From Pempheris klunzingeri (Eukaryota > Chordata > Actinopteri > Acropomatiformes > Pempheridae): DNA of 64,000 nt. Both the position numbers and the translations under genes were made by a program. The notes below the pieces were generated by a model. It worked only from the letters and a program-made list of their open reading frames with translations, ran no database searches and had not been told where the DNA came from. Where the stretch lies: positions 23,898,667 to 23,962,666 of the forward strand of contig NC_092018.1 in NCBI RefSeq assembly GCF_042242105.1, in the 5' to 3' direction. This document shows positions 50,040 through 62,000 of the stretch, piece after piece. How positions within the stretch are numbered: the stretch's first letter is position 1; the number at the start of each line of letters is the position of its first letter.

Positions 50040-51330
50040 TTTGTTATATAACTGTCACTGAATTGATCGAGAATGGAAAGAATTTTAATTGCCAATGTGA
50101 GTGATGCAGTTGAGCTACAACAGAGTTGTGTTGCCCGTCAGCTCCTTATCATAAGTGTGACACAGGCACAGAAAACCAACAGAGATGCTTTGGTGTCCAT
50201 GTGACCATGTTGAGACTTACGTGGAACTGCACCATGACCATAAGCCACAAAGGAGTCAGTCTGTGGCAAGACAAAGACACCATTGTTTTGTTTTTAATGA
50301 GCAAAGACCTACAGTCAAAGGATACTATACATATATCAAAACTATAGGTCAAAAATGATGAATACCACAGTTCTGTAGTAGGAAATAAAGCACCACAAAG
50401 GGTAAAAAGCTCATATAAACAGACTTTTTTGTGTCACAGATGCACTGCAAGTCCCTGTGGAGGTATTATGTAAATATTAAACATATTTCTCACAAGGGTG
50501 GACTAGCAATCTCCTCCTTAAAGTCTTGCACAGTCCCTAAGTAGGCAACACCCACCACTGCCCAAACAGCACACAATGTTCTGCAGTCAGTCTGCAAAGG
50601 CCTACTAGATAAGTACTAGTTGAACGTGCATGACAAAAATGTATCGGGCGGAAGAGTCGGATGCCGCCAGACTCTCACTGAACAGGCAGCTAACATGGGA
50701 AAGGCATATGAGTGCGTTTCTGGTGCTTCTGTCCTGTGGTCTGTGATAGTTTTCCTGTTGGATGAGGGAGATAAGGGAATTGCACTGTTGACTGCTGCAT
50801 TGAAGTGCCCTTGGTAATCTTGTATACCAACTCAGAGGAAAAACAAACATTGTGGAATGAGTAGTTATGGGAGAAACTCGGTCAGATTCAGTACTTAAGT
50901 AAAAGTCACGCAAAAGTCAAACTCTGTTAGAGTGAAAGACCTAAATTCACTGTTTTTATTTTTGTATGTAAGTAATGTCAGTTAATTAGACTACAGTGTC
51001 AGAAGTAAAAACAACCATCAAGCAAAATAAAATGTTAGATATTATTGGATTATTCATATTAATGCACTGATGTATAAGACACATTTCAGTGTTGTTCCTA
51101 GTTGAGGTGGAAAGTTTCACTCAAGTAGAAGCACCTCCAAGTGTGCCCTTCAGTGAATATATGTAAATGTGAACGTTAATGTATACTGATGTTATTTTCC
51201 ACCTCTGTGAATAAGTCTATGTGGTAGAATGAGGGAAATGTGAAGCATCCCTCCCCCCCCCCCCCCCCCCCCCCCTAACCAACAGAGCCTCTTTCCACCT
51301 ACATCCACAAGTCGCCAGATGCAGTCAGAA
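50040..51330. other. Upstream flank of vamp5 without recognised genes
   Basis: Only chance frames (up to 102 codons, antisense at 50605-50913) and the poly-C tract are present. Confidence 0.45.
51253..51275. repeat. Poly-C tract, 23 bases
   Basis: A 23-base C homopolymer upstream of vamp5, unusual in length and a likely assembly or sequencing weak point. Confidence 0.9.
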
Positions 51331-51339
51331 CTTTACCGA

Positions 51340-51370
51340 GGCTGCGTTGCGGTCACGTGATCACCTTTAT
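51340..51370 (+). promoter_or_regulatory. E-box (CACGTG) in the putative vamp5 promoter
   Basis: GGTCACGTGATCACC at 51351-51365 sits about 330 bp upstream of the vamp5 ATG in a locally GC-rich stretch. GTCACGTGAT is one base off the CLEAR/TFEB-type palindrome GTCACGTGAC; USF and MITF also bind this core. Function is inferred from position only. Confidence 0.35.
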
Positions 51371-51691
51371 TGTATAATTGTGAACTTTCCGGGAGGGCAA
51401 GTGAACGCCTCTTAATCACACAGGACCAGTCCGACGGGCCAGCAGAGGGACTGGGACGGTGGAAGTGGAAGTGAAAGTGAGAAGAGGAGAGCTCGCACAC
51501 TCTGACGGCTTTCTGGATAAAAAAAAAAAAAAAGAAAGAAAAGAAAACCGCAAGATTCAGTGCACGAGGTGTAACACCGAGGCAGGTTTAAGGCTGCTGA
51601 ACCGGTCGGCCCTGTTTCCTGTTTCTGAAGCGTTGAGTCGACTCGCGCTGTAAATGCGTTGCATTTGGTGACAGCTTCGGTACAAGCAGAC

Positions 51692-54600
51692 ATGGTAAGT
51701 CAGTGCGACTCTCCCCCGGGCTACAATCTTTGTTTCTGAGCCTTAAGAGCTTCGATAAGACGAGACAGAGAGAGACAGAGAGAGAGAGAGAGACGAGGGT
51801 GGAAACTTATCTTGACTTGCTTTTTTAAAAATACACTCTGACCTTTTAGAAAGTGTGGGCAAAGTCCCAAAAGGCAACAGTGGGTGAAAGGGACAGCTGC
51901 TGTCAACTGTTCTCACTCTGGAGATTTATCCAGAAAAGAACACAACTGAGATTTAAAGTTTGTTAGTTAGTTTACTGTCGGGCTAAAACACCTTGAAATA
52001 TGAATAAACTAATGTAAGCGTGATGAATGTGTTTACTGTGTCAGCTCAGGTTAGGATTTAGAGTTCAGAGTGGCACGAGGTGTGATATAAGGTGAAGAAT
52101 GTATCATAGGCAATTGATTCACTATGATAATATAATATCATGATTCATTAACTGATAGTTAACTATAACTAGAATTAATGTCAGTATAAAACATGATCTC
52201 TTCTAGGTCGGTCTCTAATCATTTCAAGATGGAGCCAGTCGACTAAATCAAAAATGAATTTTTGACCCCAGCATGATTTATTTCCCAGTAATCCTCATGC
52301 ATGTTCCTCTCACATTTAAAAAAAAAAAACTCTATTAGTAACGTTGAAAAGGCAAGATCAGTACTGTTGGATAACAGCCCAGCAGTTGCTGTCCTAGTTG
52401 GAATAGGACGGGGTGCCACGCTGTGGTATGATGAATGTGCTATAACATGATGTAGGTGTGGTTTCCCTGGATAATGCCAGGTACATTAATGCAGGCAGGA
52501 GGGAGGGAAGGAAGGAAGCAAGGAGGGGAACTGGAATGGGCAGCAGTTCCTGTGTTAAGATGTCGCTGGCTGAATTTTAAACACAGACTATTGTTCAGCG
52601 ACTGCTCTGTGGGCCAAAAATGACATAACTGGGCTTTCAGTGCATCCATTAATGTGTGTCCACCAGTCACTGATACAAAGACCGCTGAGCTGTGAACCTG
52701 TATACAGTACGCGCATACAGTGCATTTACAGGAAATGACAGTGCATTATGAAGTGAATCAAGATGCTGAGAGCGAACTTGTTTTTTCTGTCTGTCGGTTT
52801 CCTGTTCCTGTCAGCTCCTGAGATGCTTGGCTTCCTTTAAATGTCTCAGAGGACAAAGGTGAAGGAGAAACCTGTCAGGATACTAATTGCTTTAAGGTCA
52901 AACTGTCTCTCCAAATATCCTGCATGTGTCATGACTTGTTCCTCTTTTATCTTAAGTGTTTAAGTTAGTTTTAATAGCAAATTTGCTCCATTAATTGCGT
53001 TAAAAATAATGATCTTAGTCAGTTCAAACTTACAAATGAATGTGCTCTTGCTTGAAAAACATGCCACAACAAGACCTGTCCTGCTAATATTCACTGCAGA
53101 CCTGTTGCCGTGTTTATAAAACAGCAAGCCAGTCTGATCTTTATCAGATTAAGTTCATTTTTTCAGTTGGCAGCCTGTCTATTCGTAAGAAATTAAGTTA
53201 ACAAAAACACAAGAAAGGGAATTAGATTTGATAACCTGAGGGCTAAAACTTCGACCCCAGGATGTAATGCAAGACTGCTACATTCAATTTAATTACATTA
53301 ATTACAATCAGTAATCAGCAAGAAGAGCTAGATGTCGTCAAAAATTGGAATCGCAGCCCTTATGTAGACCCTACACTTATGTAAGCTAGGATGCTAGCGT
53401 GGATCATCCAGTGTTAGTCCAGGTATTCACCAGATCGCTGTCAGTGCTTTACCTACAGTAGATGACAGTTGGTATTCCCCCTGTTTGGAGAAGCAGACAG
53501 GATTACAGACACAGAAACTAAGCAATGTACTGCTGTGGAAGCAACATTATAGCCACCAAAAAATAGGTCCACCTAATCAAATGAATATCTTCTTAAGTAT
53601 TCTGTATTTAGAATATTTTCTCCTCAGACGGCATGTTCTGACAGTCTCTCTCTGCCTTCGCTCTCTTCAAAGCCACCAGAATCCATTGACAAAAACAGTG
53701 ATTTTACCGTGCAGTGCACAGGAGTTTGCTGTGCTGCCGCTGCTTTGATCATCAAACTAACATGTTAGTTCAGATCCAAATTAAACATGTAAGACACCAA
53801 AGTCGCCCAATAACCACGGTGGCAATGACTTGTCATGCTACCTGCCCGTGCTTGATGAACCTCCTCTGTTTACCTAAAAACATAACATGCATCAAATCCT
53901 GTCTACCTAGAGATTTTCCCCAAGAATCAAATAGATTCAAATGACTGGATTCATTCACCTTATGTGGCACTCTGTAACCCTGTAACCCTGTTGTGTGTGT
54001 GTTGATTGGACAGCAGAATGGGAAGAGCCGCTTGGAGCAGGCCCACGAGGGCGTGGAGGAGGTTAAGGTCATCATGCTGGATAACCTGAACAAGGCTGAC
54101 GAGAGATCTGGGAAACTAGATGACCTGGAGGATCGGGCTGATGAGCTTTTGCAAAAAGTAAGCGAGGGTAGTTGGAAAAGCTGTTTAAAAACACCCCACT
54201 ACACTATTTAATTGTTTTCAGTGGAAGTCGCTGGGCTGTATGGATAAAATGCATGACTGGAGCAAATGGGATGCAGACCCCCTTTTCTCAGGCATCTAGG
54301 GATTAAAACCAGGAAATGTCATATTGATGTCTATAAATACACCTTAGGTGGAGCCGGAGAGGAAAACAAATGTACAATTTACATCCTGATTGTGTTTTAT
54401 AGTGCTATTTTTAGAGAGGTATTTCCTATTGTTTTCAAAGATGAATGAAGCGAGCTGGTCTCCCTGGGTACGACAGAGTGAGTCCAGGACATGCCACGAG
54501 TCAAATGTCCGTCCGGGGGTCAACAAGTGGGTCACATCATTCCCACACTGCCCTGCTGGCCCGTGTTAACATCACAATTGTCAGAGGAGTAAAAAAGTAA

Positions 54601-55499
54601 ACGGGCAGACAACAGAAATTTAAGGTACATTTTGTGACAACATGGATTGTGTCAGGGAAACGAAAGCAGCTCGCGAGCTGAAGCTCGGCTCTCGTAGGAG
54701 TTCTCAGTGATAACACCCCATCATGATAAAATGTAAAGCTGCACCGCTCTGTGTTTTTCATTTTAGCAGTGGATCAAACGACACACTGTACCAAGAAATA
54801 TGACTTCAAATTAATGCTAATACTGAGTCTGCTGCAGGAGGTACATTGATGTGTTATGAATACATACATGTATTCATCATGACAACTATATACAAATGAC
54901 GATATAATATGTCAATAAAAATGCAGCTTTAAGTCTGTATTAACATTTTTGGCCAGCAGTAGAGACCAGCTGTAACACAACACTGAAATTCCTAAGGTCC
55001 TCTGAGAGCTAGCAGTTACTAATTCGTGTTGTCACAGTGTATCCTAGTACTCCTTAAACTTAAACTTGTTGGCTTTTTTTTTTTTTTACTTTTCTGTGAT
55101 GTAACATGAGCCAATTAGTCAATGTGGGAATGATGTCATCTCTTACATCCAAATGAATAACTTGCAAAGTACAAAAATGCCTCAGAAATTCGTTACAGAT
55201 AAATATGTCATGTGTGTTTTCTGGATTGGATATGCTTTTCTTAGTAGGAAGAGAATAAATCTGTTCTAGCTCCTGTTTAAAATTTAAAAGCAGTTAAGTT
55301 ATACAACGACTTAATGTAACATATTGCATTTGTGCTTTTTCCCCAGAGTAAAGCTTTTGAAAAGACTGCCAACCAGGTGAAGCAAAAGAAAAAAGCGGGA
55401 AACAAGAAGATGAAAATGGTGTTTATTGCCATCGGGGTGGTAGCGACGCTCATCATTGTCGGACTTATAATCTTTGCCATTGTTGGCAGTAGCGCCTGA
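51692..55499 (+). CDS. vamp5: Vesicle-associated membrane protein 5 (R-SNARE)
   Basis: Short R-SNARE of the plasma membrane and vesicles, in mammals linked to muscle. Coding exons 51692-51694 (the start codon alone), 54014-54157 and 55347-55499 give 99 aa. The SNARE motif SRLEQAHEGVEEVKVIMLDN is followed by LNKADERSGKLDDLEDRADE, with the central arginine in DERSGK. The second half SKAFEKTANQVKQKKKAGNK leads into one C-terminal anchor (MVFIAIGVVATLIIVGLIIF) with almost no luminal tail. The second intron interrupts the motif at the same residue and phase as in vamp8, 17 residues after the zero-layer arginine. The exon 2 acceptor is a CAGCAG tandem, so a one-codon (Gln) isoform is possible. A vamp5 rather than vamp8 call rests on DNLNKADERS and the KQKKK stretch. 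Confidence 0.92.
51769..51795. repeat. (GA)n tract in vamp5 intron 1
   Basis: Interrupted GA repeats just after the first vamp5 exon. Two shorter GA runs lie in the 3' flank at 56270-56287 and 56406-56421. Confidence 0.8.
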
Positions 55500-55984
55500 T
55501 GGAAAAGGAAAAGGAGATATCAGGATTTGGGGACATGAAGTGGACAAAGAGAAAAAAGTCCAGGAGAAGAGGAGTGCAAGCTGTGGGATTCCAGCATCTT
55601 TGATGAACTGCTCAGTGTGTGATGTTTCTGTGTTAAGAGATATTTATGGGAGGGTCTTCGTTAGTGTTAGTCTTCAGTTGAAATGGTACTGTTGATTGCT
55701 CAGCTGCTTCACTGCTTTCTTAAATAACTTTTCAAAGGTCATGTTCCTATCAGGCCCACGCATTGTCAGGTACCACCCAACCACTTAAAGACTTATATTG
55801 TAACCAACATCATTATGCTGTCACATTTGTACTATTTGCTTGTACATAGTGGTTCACATCCAAAAGCACCACTCAAGAGGAACACAGATTGCCGTCACTA
55901 GTTCCTGAACTGAGCACTGGGGTCAGTGCAAGAAGACAGAAGAGAAACCAATACAATACCTTCAGATAGCTTCAAATTGGAAAT

Positions 55985-55990
55985 AATAAA
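55985..55990 (+). promoter_or_regulatory. vamp5 polyadenylation signal AATAAA
   Basis: AATAAA lies 486 bp downstream of the vamp5 stop, followed by a TG-rich stretch (cgattgtgttgttgc). It is the first canonical signal after the stop and suggests a 3' UTR of about 0.5 kb. Confidence 0.65.
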
Positions 55991-56489
55991 CGATTGTGTT
56001 GTTGCATAAAATTTCATCTGTCAAAAGTGAAAGGCCCTCAAAGTTGTCTGTATCATTAAAATGTGTGTAAACTGTGTAAATATGGTTTCTTGATCTATTC
56101 ATGTCTGCACTTGTTCTGTACATCAGTGTAACGTGTGTAAGATAGAAAACAGATTCATGTCTTGAACTGCTCATATTTTACTCCTGGTTTGTGTTATTTT
56201 TGCACCATGCACAACTTTGGCTCAACATGGTACCAGTATTTAGATGCTAAATATTTGAAATGATCCTGCAGAGAGAGAGAGAGAGAGTTTGAGCCTGGTA
56301 CATTATCATATTTCTTTTTAATTGCAGTTAATCCTCAGTTTTAGTAAATCTTATCTGGATGAACAGTGACCCCTGCTGGTTAGTATATACACATGCATAT
56401 TCTCAGAGAGAGAGAGAGAGACTAGAACATAATACAGTGTAATCTCAGTTCAATTCAACCGGCTTCAACCTATAATATTTATTATTCTA

Positions 56490-56810
56490 GGTTTTGGTTT
56501 CTCGCTCGCCTGAGCTTCCTCAGGAAATAGAGCCGTTGTTGTGCCCCGCTGATGACAGTGGAGGTGTGTGTAGCCCAGGAGAGGTCTGCGGTGATGTGTG
56601 TCCCCAGGAACTTGAAACTGGGGACTCTCTCCACAGCTTGACCGCCAATGTGAACTGGACTAGGATCAGTTCTTCTGCTCTTCCTGAAGTCCATAACAAT
56701 CTCTTCAGTCTTTTTGGTGTTAAGGATGAGATTGCTGTTGGAACACCAGTCAGTCAGGAGTCAGTCAGCAGTATTAAGGGCAGAGCTGAGTCTTCAGAGA
56801 TGAATTTGTA
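56490..56810 (-). mobile_element. CR1/Rex1-like LINE fragment (C-terminal RT region)
   Basis: Minus-strand reading gives ILNTKKTEEIVMDFRKSRR, PVHIGGQAVERVPSFKFLGT, HITADLSW and QQRLYFLRKLRRA, the region after the catalytic YADD in CR1/Rex1 reverse transcriptases. This stretch is open for about 100 codons, so it is younger than the other LINE debris here. Truncated at both ends. Confidence 0.85.
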
Positions 56811-56829
56811 AATGTTTGTAAGAAACATT

Positions 56830-57860
56830 TGCTGAATGTTTTACATTAGGAGGAAGTGCATCACTGCCTCAACCTCACCCGATGAACAGTGACCACAGAT
56901 TCTATCTTCTCTCAGTTGCCACGCTTTTTCTGGGTTTTCCTTTTTTGATATTCAGAATTGTTTGTGGTCACTGAGCCTACTTGGTTAGAATCATGTCTCT
57001 GCTTTCTATCTCTGTTTAGGGCCAGATAACATTCTGAGCAACTCTGGCCTTTGGTTAGTTTAGTAGTCTCACCTTTCCAATGCGAAATGAGTGCAGAATT
57101 CAGTTCTCTGAATTTAACAGCACACATATTTTCCAAATACATTGATTTAATTCAGTTTTAAATTGTGCCCCCTACACCACATCAAGTTCATCAAGTTAAT
57201 CTTGTATTCTGCAGAATAATTTACCCAGACATCTTCTGACAGATGCCACGTCAGTAGGGTCTGATGTGTTTCCACTCTTATGACTAGAGGAAATGAGCTT
57301 TTTGCACCATATGTCAGGAAAACATCCTGACTGTAACACGATTCTGAACAACTTTAACGCCACACCCTGCATGCTCTGGGCTGCAACATTTGAGCATTGC
57401 ATTTTTAATGCTGCCCCTTGGTCAAAGAGTGTGTAGTCAATTTTTCCCAAGTAATTGAGAAATCAAGGGGGTTTGGTTGTTTTTAAATTGTTTCTTCTAT
57501 TGTTTGCAGTTTTTTTAATCCATTGATCTGGTTTAATTAGACTTATTGGTAGGTCAAGTCTCATCCGGGTATAATTTTGTTTTTAGCTCCTGATTGTAAG
57601 CTTATATTTGTATTAAATGTCATGGTACCTAATGGGTTGTTCTGTGTTATTCATTTGCCATTTTGGGCTACTTTTGAGCTGATAGTCTTACGTTCTTGAT
57701 CAAACCGTTTGTCCGCGTTTTGGCCTTTAACAGGCTTCTGTTTTTGTCTTAAAAGGTTGGCTTTACAGGCTGCCTTATAAAATAGCATTTTGATATCACC
57801 TAGAGACATGTTTACACCGCCGATGAATTCGTTTCCAGAGTTTACAGAACACATTTATTT
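56830..57860 (-). mobile_element. Old LINE fragments (second family, minus strand)
   Basis: Minus-strand pieces read KRFDQERKT near 57700, then LFRIVLQSGCFPDIWCKKLI and CLGKLFCRIQD near 57250, and a cysteine block ICGHCSSGEVEA near 56890. These match the order linker, RT fingers, C-terminal zinc-like region of another teleost LINE group. Heavily decayed, with many stops and gaps. Confidence 0.6.
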
Positions 57861-57869
57861 GGTTTGGTT

Positions 57870-59030
57870 GGTCTGAAAGAGGGGATTGCTATTTGACAAG
57901 GTTGTTGGTGGGTAACAATTGTTAAAGGAAATATGGGGAACTAACCGGTGGATCAGGTTCAATTCAGTTCAATTTAGATCTCCAGTTGGAAGCACGTTTC
58001 ACTGGCTCTGGAAATAGGCTGTTTCTGAATGGAGATTTTCAAATTTTTCAAAAGTTTCAAAATAAGAAGAGTCTACTTGGAATATATAAACAGTGTAGAG
58101 AGAAAGATCCCTATCTCTTGTGTCCAGGGTTCAAACCAACTTAAACCAAATGTGTGATTGACCCAGTTTTACTGGTGAGATCTGTTGGCAAAGATCTCCT
58201 TTATACCACACCATGATGTTCTGCCCCTGCAAATGCTTGTTAAAAGGGTACTGTGATGTCATTATATCCAGGGTGACAGTGCATGAGCTGATCATTTTGA
58301 TGCCATATTTCTGTTAACACAATCGATCAATGATGAGGAATGAGCTAAGATTCCTCAGGAAGGCTGTCAGAACCTGGTGTCTGGCTATGCATCATGTTTG
58401 CAGCAGGTCATTATAGCAAAAGCGTGCTCTACTAAGTACTAAAGATGCTTATCAGGAAGGGGTTGAACAATTTTGAAATTGCAGTGGCCATTAAAAGTGG
58501 CATATTGTGTTACATTTGGAGAAATAGGAATATTGGAGGAATATTAGGTATGTTGAGCTATTTCAATTGTTCTTGTTTGAGCTGTTCATTGAAAACAGCT
58601 GAACGTTTGTCAATTTTGCCAATACACCTCATATGCAATGGGGGTTGAAATGTATATTAGTGGTGGCTCAAAGACGTTGGGGAGTACAGGAGGTACTTCT
58701 CTGCTTATCAAGCACAACAGAATTTCATAGCATTGGGCTTATACAGCAATCAAGTCGCCCTCACGTACACATTTCAAACACCGGAAAACTATTAAAAGGA
58801 CAATTTAATGTAGCGTTAACTGAACATTACACAGGATGTAAAACACTTGACAGACATTGTGCCCTTTTCAGAAGTTACAGTTCATTTATACTGTCTATGT
58901 TGCAGGCATTTACACACGTGCACCTTTCTGCGTTTCTAGTTTTATCAAGTAGTATTTGTTATTAACATTTTGTGTAAAAATATAAAATAAATGTGTTGAA
59001 AATGTATTAAGGGAAAAAAGGGTACGTAGC
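57870..59030. other. vamp5-gcn1 intergenic region
   Basis: No known repeat or exon. A + strand frame at 58633-58965 (110 codons) is unrecognised and is followed by AATAAA at about 58986; there is no other sign of a gene. Confidence 0.4.
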
Positions 59031-59035
59031 AGTTG

Positions 59036-59094
59036 TGACCGGAAGTGACATCTACAAGTCCTTCCTGCAGCAGAACCGGCAAGATGGCAGCGGA
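59036..59094 (+). promoter_or_regulatory. gcn1 core promoter/leader: ETS (GABP-type) site and YY1-like start context
   Basis: ACCGGAAGTGAC at 59038-59049 is a strong ETS/GABPA motif 35 bp before the ATG. The initiator context CAAGATGGCAGC matches the YY1 AAnATGGC motif that overlaps start codons of many TATA-less housekeeping genes. No TATA box is seen. The transcription start probably lies between the two. Confidence 0.55.
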
Positions 59095-62000
59095 CACGCA
59101 GGTCTGTGTGGCTGTTTTTTTTTTTTTTAAATAGTAAACTGTGTACTTACAGAACTGTATTCTAGTACGGCAGAAACCAAATTCTTGGTGTGTTGAGTGC
59201 CGCTCTTGTAAATATCTCGGTGTGTTATAACATTCATCGTGAAACTCGGGAAAAATTGTACAAAAGCTAGCAAGCAGACTGCTAGCTCAATGCTACGTCG
59301 CCCAGTGTGACTGCATGAGTCTTAGCTGCTGCTGCTGCTGTAGCTAACGAGAACCACCGTGTACTGATACAGGATACTGGACTGTCTGTCCTGAGTGAGA
59401 GGCCAGCTGAAGCTTTACCTCCATAGTCCCGACTTGCCAACTAACCCGTCAGTGTTTAAATTCGCAGTCATTAACTTCAGTTGGTCAGAATTGCCGAAGT
59501 TATGCAGACGGTAATTTTATATGATGATGTATTAAACCACGCCCACTACAAGTTAAGAATTATAGGGAGCTAAATGACATAAAATATATAGTGTATTAAT
59601 CCACGTGGTAGATGTCGACTCAGTGATGATGTAGTTGATCGTGTCGGGAATTTAATAACAAGGCCTTCAACGTTCAACTGCTATTAACTCTGATTGCAGT
59701 ATACTTTTCTTGACAGTTAAGCACATGAGAGAAAATTTTACTTCTCATTTCTCTGAAGAAATCTCATTCCCACCCAATTCAGACAAAACTTGTTAGTAAA
59801 TTAATGTATAATCCATCTTTACAGGATTACAGTCCTGCTCATAACCTCATGTTCCCAAATATGAACTGTCAAACACGTAACTAGAGATGTAAAAATTGGT
59901 CATTTTTTCCAATGACATTTTGACATTTGCTATTTTTCTGTGAATCTGCCAATGGTTTAAAGCCATTCCTCTTGAAAATAATGGCAGGTAATCTTTAGTT
60001 TCCCTGTCCTGTATGATCATGAAGTGAATGTCTTGCAGTCCTGATCTGGAGGTCAGACTGACTGATGTTACCGCTGTCACATTAATTGAATTGAAGTCGC
60101 TACACCAATTCTTCTACTAAATGTCAGTCTTACAAAAGGTTTCAGACACACTGAAGAAATTTGCTGTAAAAGTAACAACAGCCAGTGTGAGAGAGCGCAA
60201 GGAGATATTCGGAGAACTGAGACGAAGCATAAAAGGCAAAGGTGAGGTGATTTTGTGTTGTTTAATTTTCCATGCTATAGGTGCTCTAATCAGCACTAAT
60301 CTAATCACTAATCTTTTGTCATGTAAATACCCCCCCCCCATGAACTGTACAGTCTTTTTTAATTTTAATATTATGTCTTTTGTACTATTTCGTCTTCCTG
60401 TTGTTTTGCACTGCTTACGAGTGCTGCTGATTCTGATTCTGATTCTCTAATGCTTATTTCACATATCTTACAGAGTTACCAGAGCCTGCCATCAAAGGAC
60501 TATGCAAGCTCCTCTGTCTTACTCCACACAGATATCGGTAGGTGTATTCAGTCTATCCTCAATGATAAAAATGAAGAGGACAAATTAATGGGAACACCTG
60601 ACAGTATAATGTGATTTTTTTGTTCAACAGCATCACAAACTCCAAAATGAACATGCAGTTGAATCAACAACAGTTTCAACAAAAATCAAACATTATAACC
60701 TCCATGAGAATATGATTCATTGCTGTACTGGACGCTGAGTGTGTATCCTTTGTGTTTACGTGGATTTGTGTGCTTTTCAGGGACGCTGCATCGCGCAGGG
60801 AGCCCCTCTTTGTCATTGCGCAGCTGGCTGACAGTCAACCTGACATCCTGGTGACCAGCCTCCTCCACTGCCTGTTGAACAGTGGAATCATCAGCAAAAA
60901 TGGAGAGCCCAGGTACTGCTCCGAACTTTATATTATTATTTTAATCTATCAAGTTTACTTAATAATTTCCTACATGTTCATATTTACAGAGGAGAACATC
61001 AGTATTACATTGAGTTGTTTGGTTAAGAAACAGGATTACCAAATGAAAACAGCAGAACATTTATAAAAATATATATTATGATTTGATTTGAAAAGGGGAA
61101 ATAAGAAACACCATTAAATAACCAATCAAACAAAATACATATGATCCTGGCTGTCCTCTCCCCCCTCTTATGCTTGCCTTATTGTATTTGCAGTAAAAGC
61201 ACAGGCTCTGCCGCCTTCATTGGCTTGTCTTGGACCTGCCTTTTAGTCCCAAGTGTGTTTTCTGTCCCAGAGAAAAGAGGAGGACCCGTCTGGAAGAAAA
61301 TGGTCAGTAAGCGTATATGTAATTTTAAGATATGCTCTGAACTGGCATTTTATACCCGGTTATAAAGTTCTTACTGAGCTGTTAAATGTTACTGTCTGAG
61401 TTGGTTAAAGTGCCTAATGGAGTTGTCGCATGGACTTTTCCCACACTTGACCAGGGTGAATATTTTATTTGGGATGCTGGTATCACCTTGTGGTCTGTTG
61501 TCCTCTCTTTTAGGTGGAGGTCCAGAGCCTTCTTGTAGCAGAAGTGGTGGGTGGAGCCAAGACCACAGCTCAGAAATCAAACTTCAAGAAACTCAATCAC
61601 CTCTGGGAGAAAGTGAGTTTGTGTTCTGTACAGAACACACTGGAAATAAAAGACACACATTGATCTTGTGGGAGGGAAGGATCTAACGTAAGGATTACAC
61701 TGAATTGCCATTTTGTTTGATTTCAGACATTCACTTTTTTAAATCATTAGTGAGAAGTGGGGGCTGATCTGAACCCACGTGAGGATGCTGACAAAATAAC
61801 GGTTGCTGGTCAGCTGAGTCTTTGGGGCTATGATTATTACTAGAGTTAAGGGTAAAAAACAAATACCTACTGTTTTTGGTGAATCTCCTGGTTCTCTCAT
61901 AATTTTAAGGGATATTTTGCTGATTTTTACTTTGCTTGATTTTTCAACCACCTTTGTATCATTGCAATATTGGTAGTATATGCAAATGAATTTGACTTTT

